DNA of 28,687 nt, from contig CAMLID010000040.1 of NCBI GenBank assembly GCA_946480055.1, positions 1 through 28,687 of the forward strand, written 5' to 3'. Below the pieces are notes generated by a model. The model was not told the origin of the DNA and did no database searches. It worked only from the letters and a program-made list of their open reading frames with translations. Source of the stretch: an uncultured Lysobacter sp. (GTDB lineage Bacteria > Pseudomonadota > Gammaproteobacteria > Xanthomonadales > Xanthomonadaceae). The translations under genes were made by a program, and so were the position numbers. This document shows, in pieces, positions 22,982-28,687 of the stretch. Numbering within the stretch: the stretch's first letter is position 1; each line of letters starts with the position of its first letter.

Positions 22982-24349
22982 TTGAAGCCAGAAACGGACA
23001 AGCACCTCACCATCATCGGCGCCGGCCTGGCCGGAGCGCTGCTGGCCACCCTGCTCGCCCGCCGCGGCTGGGACGTCGATGTGTACGAGAAACGCGGCGA
23101 TCCGCGCCTGAAGGGCTACCAGGGCGGACGCTCGATCAATCTGGCCCTGGCCGAACGCGGACTGCACGCGCTGCGCCTGGCCGGCGCCGACCAGGCGGTC
23201 ATGGCGCAAGCGGTGATGATGCGCGGACGCATGGTCCACTTCCTCGACGGTCGCACCGACCTGCAACGCTATGGCCGCGACGACAGCGAGGTGATCTGGT
23301 CGGTGCACCGCGGCGAGCTCAACCTGATCCTGCTGCAGATCGCCGAAGACGCCGGCGCGCGCCTGCACTTCCATCGCGGCCTGCAGTCGGTGGACTTCGA
23401 CGCCCGTGTCGCCCAGTTCCTCGACGAGCGCGACGGCAGTGTGCACGATGCGGGCTTCGGCAGCCTGGTCGGCGCCGACGGCGCCGGCTCGGCCTTGCGC
23501 GCGTCGATGAACCGCGCCACCGATCTGGGCGAGCGCACCGAATTCCTCGGCCATTCCTACAAGGAGCTGGAGATTCCGCCCGCACCGGACGGCAGTTTCA
23601 GCATCGAACCCAATGCGCTGCACATCTGGCCGCGCGGACGCTACATGTGCATCGCGCTGCCCAACGACGAGCGCACTTTCACCGTTACCTTGTTCCTTCC
23701 CAATGAAGGCGAGCCCAGCTTCGCCACCATCCGCAACGGCGCCGACGCGCGCGCCCTGTTCGAACGCGACTTCGCCGATGCTCTGCCGCTGATCCCGAAC
23801 CTGGATCAGGATTTCGAACGCAACCCGGCCGGCCTGCTCGCCACGCTCTACCTCGACCGCTGGCACCTGGACGAGCGCGCGGTGCTGCTCGGTGATGCCG
23901 CGCATGCGATGGTGCCGTTCCACGGCCAGGGCATGAACTGCGCCTTCGAGGACTGTGTGGCCCTCGCCCGACATCTGGAGGACGGCGCCGACCGCGCCGC
24001 CGCGTTCGCCGCGTTCCAGGCCCAGCGCCTGCCGAACGCGCGTGCGATCCAGGCCATGGCGCTGGAGAACTACCTGGAGATGCGCGACCGCGTCGACGAC
24101 GACGATTACCTGTTGCAGCGCGCCCTGGAGCGCAAGCTCGCCGAGCGTCATCCTGATCGCTTCATGCCGCGCTACGCCATGGTCACCTTCCACCGCATGC
24201 CCTACGCGGTCGCGTTCGAACGCGGCAACCTGCAGCGCGAACTGCTGGTCGAACTGACCCGCGGCCACGACAGCCTGGATTCGCTGGACTGGGACGCGGT
24301 CGATGCGGTGGTGCGCGAACGCCTCTCGCTCCTGCCTGCGGACGACTGA
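22982..24349 (+). CDS. kmo: Kynurenine 3-monooxygenase
   Basis: A 455-residue FAD-dependent aromatic hydroxylase that converts kynurenine to 3-hydroxykynurenine with NADPH and O2. The FAD motif GAGLAG is at residues 13-18, followed by VYEKRGDPR and GGRSINLALAERG, a segment typical of KMO. The second FAD motif is GDAAHAM (304-310) with VPFHGQGMNCAFEDC. The start is the TTG at 22982: the frame has no ATG or GTG between the kynU stop and the FAD motif, while TTG with AGAGCGGA a few bases upstream gives the normal N-terminus. Any longer frame runs antiparallel-free into kynU in another frame and is not real. Exonuclease I follows after 5 bases. Confidence 0.96.
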   Translation: MKPETDKHLTIIGAGLAGALLATLLARRGWDVDVYEKRGDPRLKGYQGGRSINLALAERGLHALRLAGADQAVMAQAVMMRGRMVHFLDGRTDLQRYGRDDSEVIWSVHRGELNLILLQIAEDAGARLHFHRGLQSVDFDARVAQFLDERDGSVHDAGFGSLVGADGAGSALRASMNRATDLGERTEFLGHSYKELEIPPAPDGSFSIEPNALHIWPRGRYMCIALPNDERTFTVTLFLPNEGEPSFATIRNGADARALFERDFADALPLIPNLDQDFERNPAGLLATLYLDRWHLDERAVLLGDAAHAMVPFHGQGMNCAFEDCVALARHLEDGADRAAAFAAFQAQRLPNARAIQAMALENYLEMRDRVDDDDYLLQRALERKLAERHPDRFMPRYAMVTFHRMPYAVAFERGNLQRELLVELTRGHDSLDSLDWDAVDAVVRERLSLLPADD

Positions 24350-24354
24350 CGCGC

Positions 24355-25797
24355 ATGCCCGCGAGCTTCCTGTTCTACGACCTGGAAACCTACGGCGCCG
24401 ACCCGCGCACGACCCGCATCGCCCAGTTCGCGGCGATCCGCACCGACTCCGACCTCAACGAGATCGAAGAGCCGATCAGCATCTTCGTCCGTCCCGCCGA
24501 CGACCTGCTACCCTCGCCGACCGCGACTCTGATCACCGGGATCGCGCCGCAGGACGCGCTGCGCGACGGCATGAACGAAGCCGAGGCCTTCGCCTTGATC
24601 TTCGACGAGATGGCGCGCCCGGAAACCTGCAGCCTGGGCTACAACTCGCTGCGCTTCGACGATGAGTTCGTGCGTTACGGTCTGTTCCGCAATTTCTACG
24701 ACGCCTACGAACGCGAGTGGCGCGGCGGCAATTCGCGCTGGGACCTGCTCGACGTGTTGCGCCTGGCGCATGCGCTGCGTCCCGAAGGCCTGGTCTGGCC
24801 GCAGCGCGAGGACGGCGTGACCTCGTTCAGGCTCGAGCATCTGGCGCTCGCCAACGACGTGCGCGTAGGCGACGCCCATGAGGCGCTGTCGGACGTGCGT
24901 GCCCTGATCGGCCTGGCACGCAAGCTCAAGGCCGCGCAGCCCAAGCTGTGGGACTACGCCCTGCGCTTGCGCGACAAGCGCTACGCCGGCAGCCTGGTCG
25001 ACGTGGTCGGGATGAAGCCGGTGCTGCACGTGTCGCAACGGTTCCCGGCCAGTCGGCTGTGCTCGGCCGCGGTGCTGCCGATCGCGCGCCATCCGCGCAT
25101 CGACAGCCGCATCATCGTGTTCGATCTGGACCAGGACCCCGACGCGCTGCTGCGCCTGGACGCCGACGGCATCGCCGACCGCCTGTACACGCCTACCGCC
25201 GACCTGCCTGAGGGCGAGTCGCGGATCGCGCTGAAGGAAGTGCACCTCAACCGCTGCCCGGCGCTGATCGCCTGGGACCACCTGCGCGAGCTGGACTTCG
25301 AGCGTCTCAAGATCGACCCGGCGGTGATAGAACGTCGTGCCGCGGTGCTGCGCGCGGTCGGTCCGGCGCTAGCCGACAAGGTGCGCCGGGTCTACGGCAA
25401 CGAGCGCGAACGCTCGCCCTCCGACGCCGACGCCTCGCTCTACGACGGCTTCATCGGCGACGGCGACAAACGCCTGTTCGCGCAGGTGCGCACCACCGCG
25501 CCGCCGGCGCTGGGCAGCACGGTGTTCGCCTTCCGCGACGCGCGCCTGCCCGAGCTGCTGTTCCGCTATCGCGCGCGCAACTGGCCGCAGACCCTGTCGA
25601 TCGAAGAGCGCGAACGCTGGGACGACTACCGCCGTCGGCGCCTGTACCAGGACGCCGGCCTGGGCGAATACAACTTCGAACGCTTCCACACCGAGTTGGC
25701 CACCCTGCGCCAGGCGCACGCCGACGACGGCAGACGCCTGGCCCTGCTCGACCGCCTCGAGGCCTGGGGCCGCGATATCGACGCCGGCTTGAGCTGA
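24355..25797 (+). CDS. sbcB: Exodeoxyribonuclease I
   Basis: A 480-residue 3'-5' single-strand DNA exonuclease of the DEDDh group, used in recombination and mismatch repair. Exo motif I has Asp9 and Glu11 (FYDLETYGADPRTTRIAQFA), motif II lies in GYNSLRFDDEFVRYGLFRNF (Asp102/Asp103), and motif III has His175 and Asp180 (DAHEALSDVRALIGLARKLK). The following SH3-like and helical C-terminal domains are present (HVSQRFPASRLCSAAVLPIA, FRYRARNWPQTLS). Length matches E. coli ExoI (475). It is only 5 bases after kmo and so probably shares its transcript, though the function is unrelated. Confidence 0.97.
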   Translation: MPASFLFYDLETYGADPRTTRIAQFAAIRTDSDLNEIEEPISIFVRPADDLLPSPTATLITGIAPQDALRDGMNEAEAFALIFDEMARPETCSLGYNSLRFDDEFVRYGLFRNFYDAYEREWRGGNSRWDLLDVLRLAHALRPEGLVWPQREDGVTSFRLEHLALANDVRVGDAHEALSDVRALIGLARKLKAAQPKLWDYALRLRDKRYAGSLVDVVGMKPVLHVSQRFPASRLCSAAVLPIARHPRIDSRIIVFDLDQDPDALLRLDADGIADRLYTPTADLPEGESRIALKEVHLNRCPALIAWDHLRELDFERLKIDPAVIERRAAVLRAVGPALADKVRRVYGNERERSPSDADASLYDGFIGDGDKRLFAQVRTTAPPALGSTVFAFRDARLPELLFRYRARNWPQTLSIEERERWDDYRRRRLYQDAGLGEYNFERFHTELATLRQAHADDGRRLALLDRLEAWGRDIDAGLS

Positions 25798-25837
25798 GGC
25801 CGGCGAACCTTCAGCCATCCCGACGAATCCGATCCGT

Positions 25838-26524
25838 ATGAGCCGCTATTTTTCCGACGCCAGCTTCAAGTTCCTGCGCGGTCTGGCGCGTCACAACGAA
25901 CGCGAATGGTTCCAGTCGCATAAGGCCGATTACGACGAGAACGTGCGCGGCCCGTTCCAGCGCCTGCTCACCGATCTGCAGCCGGTGCTGGCAGGGGTCA
26001 GCGAGCACTACCGGGCCGAGCCCAAGACCGTCGGCGGTTCGCTGTTCCGGATCCAGCGCGACACCCGCTTCGCCAACGACAAGACCCCGTACAAGACCTG
26101 GCAGGGTGCGCGCCTGTTCCACGAGCGCGGGCGCCAGATCGAAGCGCCGTCGTTCTATCTGCACCTGCAGCCGGGCAACTGCTTCATCGCCTCCGGCTTG
26201 TGGCATCCCGAGTCGGACACTCTGCGGCGCATCCGCCACTTCATCCTCGACAACCCGGGTAGTTGGAAGGCCGCCGCGCACGAGCCCAAGTTCCGGCGCC
26301 GTTTCGATCTGGACGAGGACGAGATGCTGACGCGCATGCCGCGCGGCTTTCCCGACGATTTCGAGTTCGCCCAGGACCTGCGGCGCAAGAACTTCGTGGC
26401 CTTGCGCGCGATCGACGACGAGGTGATGACCGGCCCGCGCCTGCTGAAGACGCTGGAAACCGATCTGAACGGCCTGGCGCCCTTCACCGACTATCTGTGC
26501 GCGGCGCTGGACCTGGAGTTCTGA
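25838..26524 (+). CDS. DUF2461 domain protein
   Basis: A 228-residue protein of the DUF2461 (TIGR02453) family. Family signatures are LRGLARHNEREWFQSHKADY near the start, FRIQRDTRFANDKTPYKTWQ in the middle and FYLHLQPGNCFIASGLWHPE after it. The end has LPRGFP-like TRMPRGFPDDF and the KNFVALRAIDD segment. Length is normal and no signal or helix for the membrane is seen. Function is unknown in the family. It follows exonuclease I after 40 bases on the same strand. A 125-base gap with a possible promoter separates it from the next gene. Confidence 0.93.
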   Translation: MSRYFSDASFKFLRGLARHNEREWFQSHKADYDENVRGPFQRLLTDLQPVLAGVSEHYRAEPKTVGGSLFRIQRDTRFANDKTPYKTWQGARLFHERGRQIEAPSFYLHLQPGNCFIASGLWHPESDTLRRIRHFILDNPGSWKAAAHEPKFRRRFDLDEDEMLTRMPRGFPDDFEFAQDLRRKNFVALRAIDDEVMTGPRLLKTLETDLNGLAPFTDYLCAALDLEF

Positions 26525-26615
26525 TCCGCAGGCGGCCCATCGTTTCCCGAGTCGCTCATGCGGAAGCGGCGGCCGCGCACAGCGAGCGTTCAAGCAAGCC
26601 CGGGCCCTACGGCGC

Positions 26616-26621
26616 TAAGCT
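26616..26621 (+). promoter_or_regulatory. Candidate -10 box before the DUF2939 gene
   Basis: TAAGCT, the same hexamer as in front of 15800, lies in the 125-base gap before the ATG at 26650. It predicts a transcription start near 26628 and a leader of about 22 bases; GGTGA at 26640-26644 would then be the ribosome-binding site. No good -35 box is visible. Confidence 0.35.
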
Positions 26622-26649
26622 GGGTCCATCTCACGCGCGGTGAACCTGC

Positions 26650-27207
26650 ATGAAGAAGTGGATCGCCCTGATCGTCCTCGTCCTGGCGCTGCTGGCCGGC
26701 TACGTCGCCGCCGGGCCTTATCTGACCGTCAACGCGATCCGCAAAGCGGTGCAGGAGCAGGACACCGCCGCGCTGTCCGAGCACGTCGACTTTCCGGCGT
26801 TGCGGCTGAGCCTGAAGGCGCAGCTCGAAGACTACCTGGTGCGTCAGGCCGGCGAGGACATGCAGTCCAATCCCTTCGGTGCGATCGCGGTGCGCATCGC
26901 CGGCGTCGCCGCCGGCAGCGCGGTCGATGCGCTGGCCACGCCGATCGGGATCGGCGCGGTGCTCGAGGGCCGCAATCTGTTCAATCGCCTCGGCGGCAGC
27001 GGTCGCGGCCAGGACGTCTACGCGCCCAATGTGCCCAACGACCCGCTCAAGGACGCCAAGTACGGCTTCGAATCGCCGTCGCGCTTCACCGCCACGGTCG
27101 CCAATGCCGACGGCGAGCCGGTGGTGTTCGTGCTGACGCGTTCGGGATTGAGCTGGAAGCTCAGCGACATCCGCCTGCCGATCGGCGAGCCGTCGTCGCC
27201 GCGCTGA
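26650..27207 (+). CDS. DUF2939 domain protein, membrane-anchored or exported
   Basis: A 185-residue protein of the DUF2939 family. It starts with KKW and a hydrophobic stretch (IALIVLVLALLAGYVAAGPY), an N-terminal signal or anchor, followed by the family signature PYLTVNAIRKAVQEQDTAAL and HVDFPALRLSLKAQLEDYL. A glycine-rich, aliphatic central part (residues about 80-115) is followed by a beta-rich end (KYGFESPSRFTATVANADGE, LTRSGLSWKLSDIRLP) like that of small periplasmic domains. Function unknown. It probably has its own promoter. Its stop codon lies inside a 20-base palindrome shared with the converging 5'-nucleotidase gene. Confidence 0.9.
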   Translation: MKKWIALIVLVLALLAGYVAAGPYLTVNAIRKAVQEQDTAALSEHVDFPALRLSLKAQLEDYLVRQAGEDMQSNPFGAIAVRIAGVAAGSAVDALATPIGIGAVLEGRNLFNRLGGSGRGQDVYAPNVPNDPLKDAKYGFESPSRFTATVANADGEPVVFVLTRSGLSWKLSDIRLPIGEPSSPR

Positions 27208-27221
27208 GGCTCGCCTCAGCG
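27202..27221. terminator. Bidirectional terminator-like palindrome spanning both stop codons
   Basis: A perfect 20-base palindrome (CGCTGAGGCTCGCCTCAGCG) covers the TGA of the DUF2939 gene (27205-27207) and the TGA of the converging 5'-nucleotidase gene (27218-27216). It can fold on either strand as an 8-bp stem with a CUCG-type tetraloop. No T-run follows on either side, so it is not a textbook intrinsic terminator. It may stabilise 3' ends or end transcription in both directions. Confidence 0.5.
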
Positions 27222-28121
27222 GTTGGCGACGCCGTGCGGCACGTGGCCGGCGGCGACGTGGTCGCGCGCCGAGACGATGTTGTGCTCGGAATCGTCGAAA
27301 AAGATGTCGGCGCCGAAGGCCTCCAGGAACGGCCCCTTGGCGCGGCCGCCGAGGAACAAGGCTTCGTCCAGACGGATGCCCCATTCGCGCAGCGTACGAA
27401 TCACGCGCTCGTGCGCGGGCACCGAACGCGCGGTGACCAGAGCGGTGCGGATCGGCGCGTCCGGCCCGATCGGAAACGCGGCCTGTAGCCGATGCAGCGC
27501 GTCCAGGAAACCGCGGAACGGGCCGCCCGAGAGCGGATCGCCGGCGTGGTCGCGCTCGTGCTGGGCGAACGCGGCCAGGCCGCCCTCGCGCGACACCCGC
27601 TCGCCCTCGTCGTCGAAGATCACCGCGTCGCCGTCGAAGGCGATGCGCAACTGGTCGTGACGCTGCTGCGGCGCTTTCGCCGGCAGCAAGGTGGCCGCAG
27701 CGACGCCCGCGATGAGCGCGCTGCGCACGTCCTCGGCGTGGGCCGACAGGAACAGGTCGGCGCCGAACGGCTTGATGTAGGGGAACGGCGGCGCGCCGTT
27801 GCTGAACGCGGCGCGCTTGATCGACAGACCATGGTGGGCGATCGAATTGAAGATGCGCAGGCCGCTGTCGGCGGAGTTGCGCGAGATCAGGATCACCTCG
27901 ACCCGCGGCGCGTCCGGCGGCGCGCCCTCGTTGAGCGCGAGCAGCTTGCGCACCAGCGGGAAAGCGATGCCGGGCGTGAGCAGATCGTCCTCGTGCTCGC
28001 GCTGGAAGCTGGCGTAGGCGTCCAGGCCTTCGCGTTCGAACAGCAGGTGACTCTCCTCCATGTCGAACAGGGTTCGCGAGGAGATCGCTACGATCAGAGG
28101 GTCGGCATCGCGGTCGGGCAT
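27216..28121 (-). CDS. 5'-nucleotidase (NT5C1-like, PF06189 type)
   Basis: A 301-residue protein of the cytosolic 5'-nucleotidase family that dephosphorylates nucleoside monophosphates. Family segments are LIVAISSRTLFDMEESHLLF, FEREGLDAYASFQREHEDD, VEVILISRNSADSGLRIFNS, HHGLSIKRAAFSNG and FDGDAVIFDDEGE. The C-terminal GADIFFDDSEHNIVSA holds the acidic HAD-like residues. Length is normal and no signal is present. It sits downstream of NAD kinase on the same strand but with an 86-base gap, and so may be transcribed separately. Its preferred nucleotide cannot be told from the sequence. Confidence 0.93.
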   Translation of the reverse strand: MPDRDADPLIVAISSRTLFDMEESHLLFEREGLDAYASFQREHEDDLLTPGIAFPLVRKLLALNEGAPPDAPRVEVILISRNSADSGLRIFNSIAHHGLSIKRAAFSNGAPPFPYIKPFGADLFLSAHAEDVRSALIAGVAAATLLPAKAPQQRHDQLRIAFDGDAVIFDDEGERVSREGGLAAFAQHERDHAGDPLSGGPFRGFLDALHRLQAAFPIGPDAPIRTALVTARSVPAHERVIRTLREWGIRLDEALFLGGRAKGPFLEAFGADIFFDDSEHNIVSARDHVAAGHVPHGVANR

Positions 28122-28127
28122 GCGGCT

Positions 28128-28133
28128 ATTGTG
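28128..28133 (-). promoter_or_regulatory. Weak candidate -10 box before the 5'-nucleotidase gene
   Basis: On the minus strand CACAAT (4 of 6 matches to the -10 consensus) ends 6 bases before the ATG at 28121. This is the same distance as in front of 15800 and 20253. No Shine-Dalgarno is evident, so a leaderless start is possible. No -35 box is visible. Confidence 0.25.
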
Positions 28134-28154
28134 CCTCGTGCGGCGTCTCAGCGC

Positions 28155-28180
28155 TTGCGACGCCTAGGATTTGCGACGCC
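28155..28180. repeat. Two 10-base direct repeats, 16-base period
   Basis: TTGCGACGCC occurs at 28155-28164 and again at 28171-28180 in the gap between NAD kinase and the 5'-nucleotidase gene. It may be a remnant of a small intergenic element, as it lies next to the REP-like sequence. Confidence 0.5.
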
Positions 28181-28185
28181 CTGGG

Positions 28186-28205
28186 GTAGGAGCGGCGTGT
28201 GTCGG
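28186..28205 (+). repeat. REP-like intergenic sequence, partial
   Basis: GTAGGAGCGGCGTGTGTCGG resembles the head of the GTAGGAGCGGC-type repetitive extragenic palindromes common in Pseudomonas, Stenotrophomonas and Lysobacter genomes. The second, pairing half is degenerate. It lies directly after the NAD kinase stop codon, a usual place for such elements. Confidence 0.45.
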
Positions 28206-28207
28206 TC

Positions 28208-28687
28208 TCAGCCGCTGGTGAACTGCTCGATCAGCATGCGCTCTTCGAGGTTGTGCTCGGGATCGAACAGCAGGGTCACGGTGCGATCGCGCGATTCGCG
28301 GATCATGACCTCGACGATGTCGCGCACTTCGTGCGAATCGGCGGTCGCGCTGACCGGGCGCTTGTACGGGTCGAGCACCTGGAAGCGCACTTCGGTGTCT
28401 GCCTTGAGCAAGGCGCCGCGCCAGCGTCGCGGCCGGAACGCGGCGATCGGGGTCAGCGCGATCACGCTCGAACCCAACGGCAGGATCGGGCCGTGTGCGG
28501 AGAAGTTATAGGCGGTGCTGCCGGCCGGCGTCGCCACCAGCACGCCGTCGCAGATCAGCTCGTCCAGGCGGGTCTGGCCGTTGAGGTCGATGCGCAGGTG
28601 CGCGGCCTGGCGGGTCTGACGCAGCAGCGAGACCTCGTTGTAGGCCAGCGAGCCGACGGTGGCGCCGGATTCGGTCTGCGCGACCAT
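28208..28687 (-). CDS. nadK: NAD kinase, C-terminal part (5' truncated by window edge)
   Basis: The last 159 residues of an NAD kinase, which phosphorylates NAD to NADP using ATP or polyphosphate. Visible motifs are [60 protein letters not shown] and [11 protein letters not shown], in family order. The N-terminal part with the GGDG motif lies outside the window; about 100 residues are missing compared with the usual 258 of Xanthomonas NadK. The ATG at 28687 is just an internal methionine at the edge. The gene ends with a TGA at 28210-28208, next to a REP-like sequence. Confidence 0.95.
   Translation of the reverse strand: MVAQTESGATVGSLAYNEVSLLRQTRQAAHLRIDLNGQTRLDELICDGVLVATPAGSTAYNFSAHGPILPLGSSVIALTPIAAFRPRRWRGALLKADTEVRFQVLDPYKRPVSATADSHEVRDIVEVMIRESRDRTVTLLFDPEHNLEERMLIEQFTSG

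Overview
The window is uniformly GC-rich, with short or overlapping gene junctions and several GTG or TTG starts. Its gene content (a Xanthomonas-like NAD kinase, a 3-hydroxykynurenine/3-hydroxyanthranilate pathway, a MoxR/DUF58/BatA-like cluster and Tat-tagged TldD homologues) suggests a gammaproteobacterium of the Lysobacteraceae/Xanthomonadaceae, most likely Lysobacter or a close relative. This is inferred from protein family resemblance and composition, not from a marker gene. No RNA genes, insertion sequences, prophage or CRISPR arrays were seen.

Layout. (1) 1-2881, plus strand: the 3' end of asnS, two small orphan proteins (one membrane, one acidic), a PaiB-type FMN-binding regulator and a short-chain dehydrogenase with an altered active site. 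(2) 15475 down to 2884, minus strand: nine co-directional genes that may form one operon. In order of transcription they are a Tat-signal TldD homologue, a TldE/PmbA homologue without a signal, a second Tat-signal TldD homologue (about 74% identical to the first and aligned without gaps), a DUF4159 protein with a signal peptide, a MoxR AAA+ ATPase, a DUF58 protein, a BatA-like membrane protein, a large membrane protein with a His-rich loop, and a membrane protein with a GATase1-like fold. (3) 15476-15799: a divergent intergenic region. (4) 15800-24349, plus strand: a kynurenine catabolic operon with aminomuconate-semialdehyde dehydrogenase, beta-carbonic anhydrase, a RidA-family deaminase, 3-hydroxyanthranilate dioxygenase, an exported amidohydrolase, ACMS decarboxylase, a CHMI-family tautomerase, kynureninase and kynurenine 3-monooxygenase. 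(5) 24355-27207, plus strand: exonuclease I, a DUF2461 protein and a DUF2939 protein. (6) 28687 down to 27216, minus strand: the 3' part of NAD kinase and a 5'-nucleotidase.

How the genes fit together. The kynurenine genes can take kynurenine through 3-hydroxykynurenine, 3-hydroxyanthranilate, ACMS and 2-aminomuconate semialdehyde to 2-aminomuconate and its deaminated product. The first two steps from tryptophan (dioxygenase and formamidase) are not in the window. Three members of the operon are not standard pathway enzymes: the carbonic anhydrase, the exported amidohydrolase and the CHMI-like tautomerase.

The most promising candidate for an undescribed system is the minus-strand cluster. 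TldD and TldE are known as a cytoplasmic heterodimeric protease pair. Here both TldD copies carry twin-arginine signals and TldE has none, which suggests co-export of a folded complex. This sits in the same gene string as a MoxR/DUF58/BatA-like membrane module.
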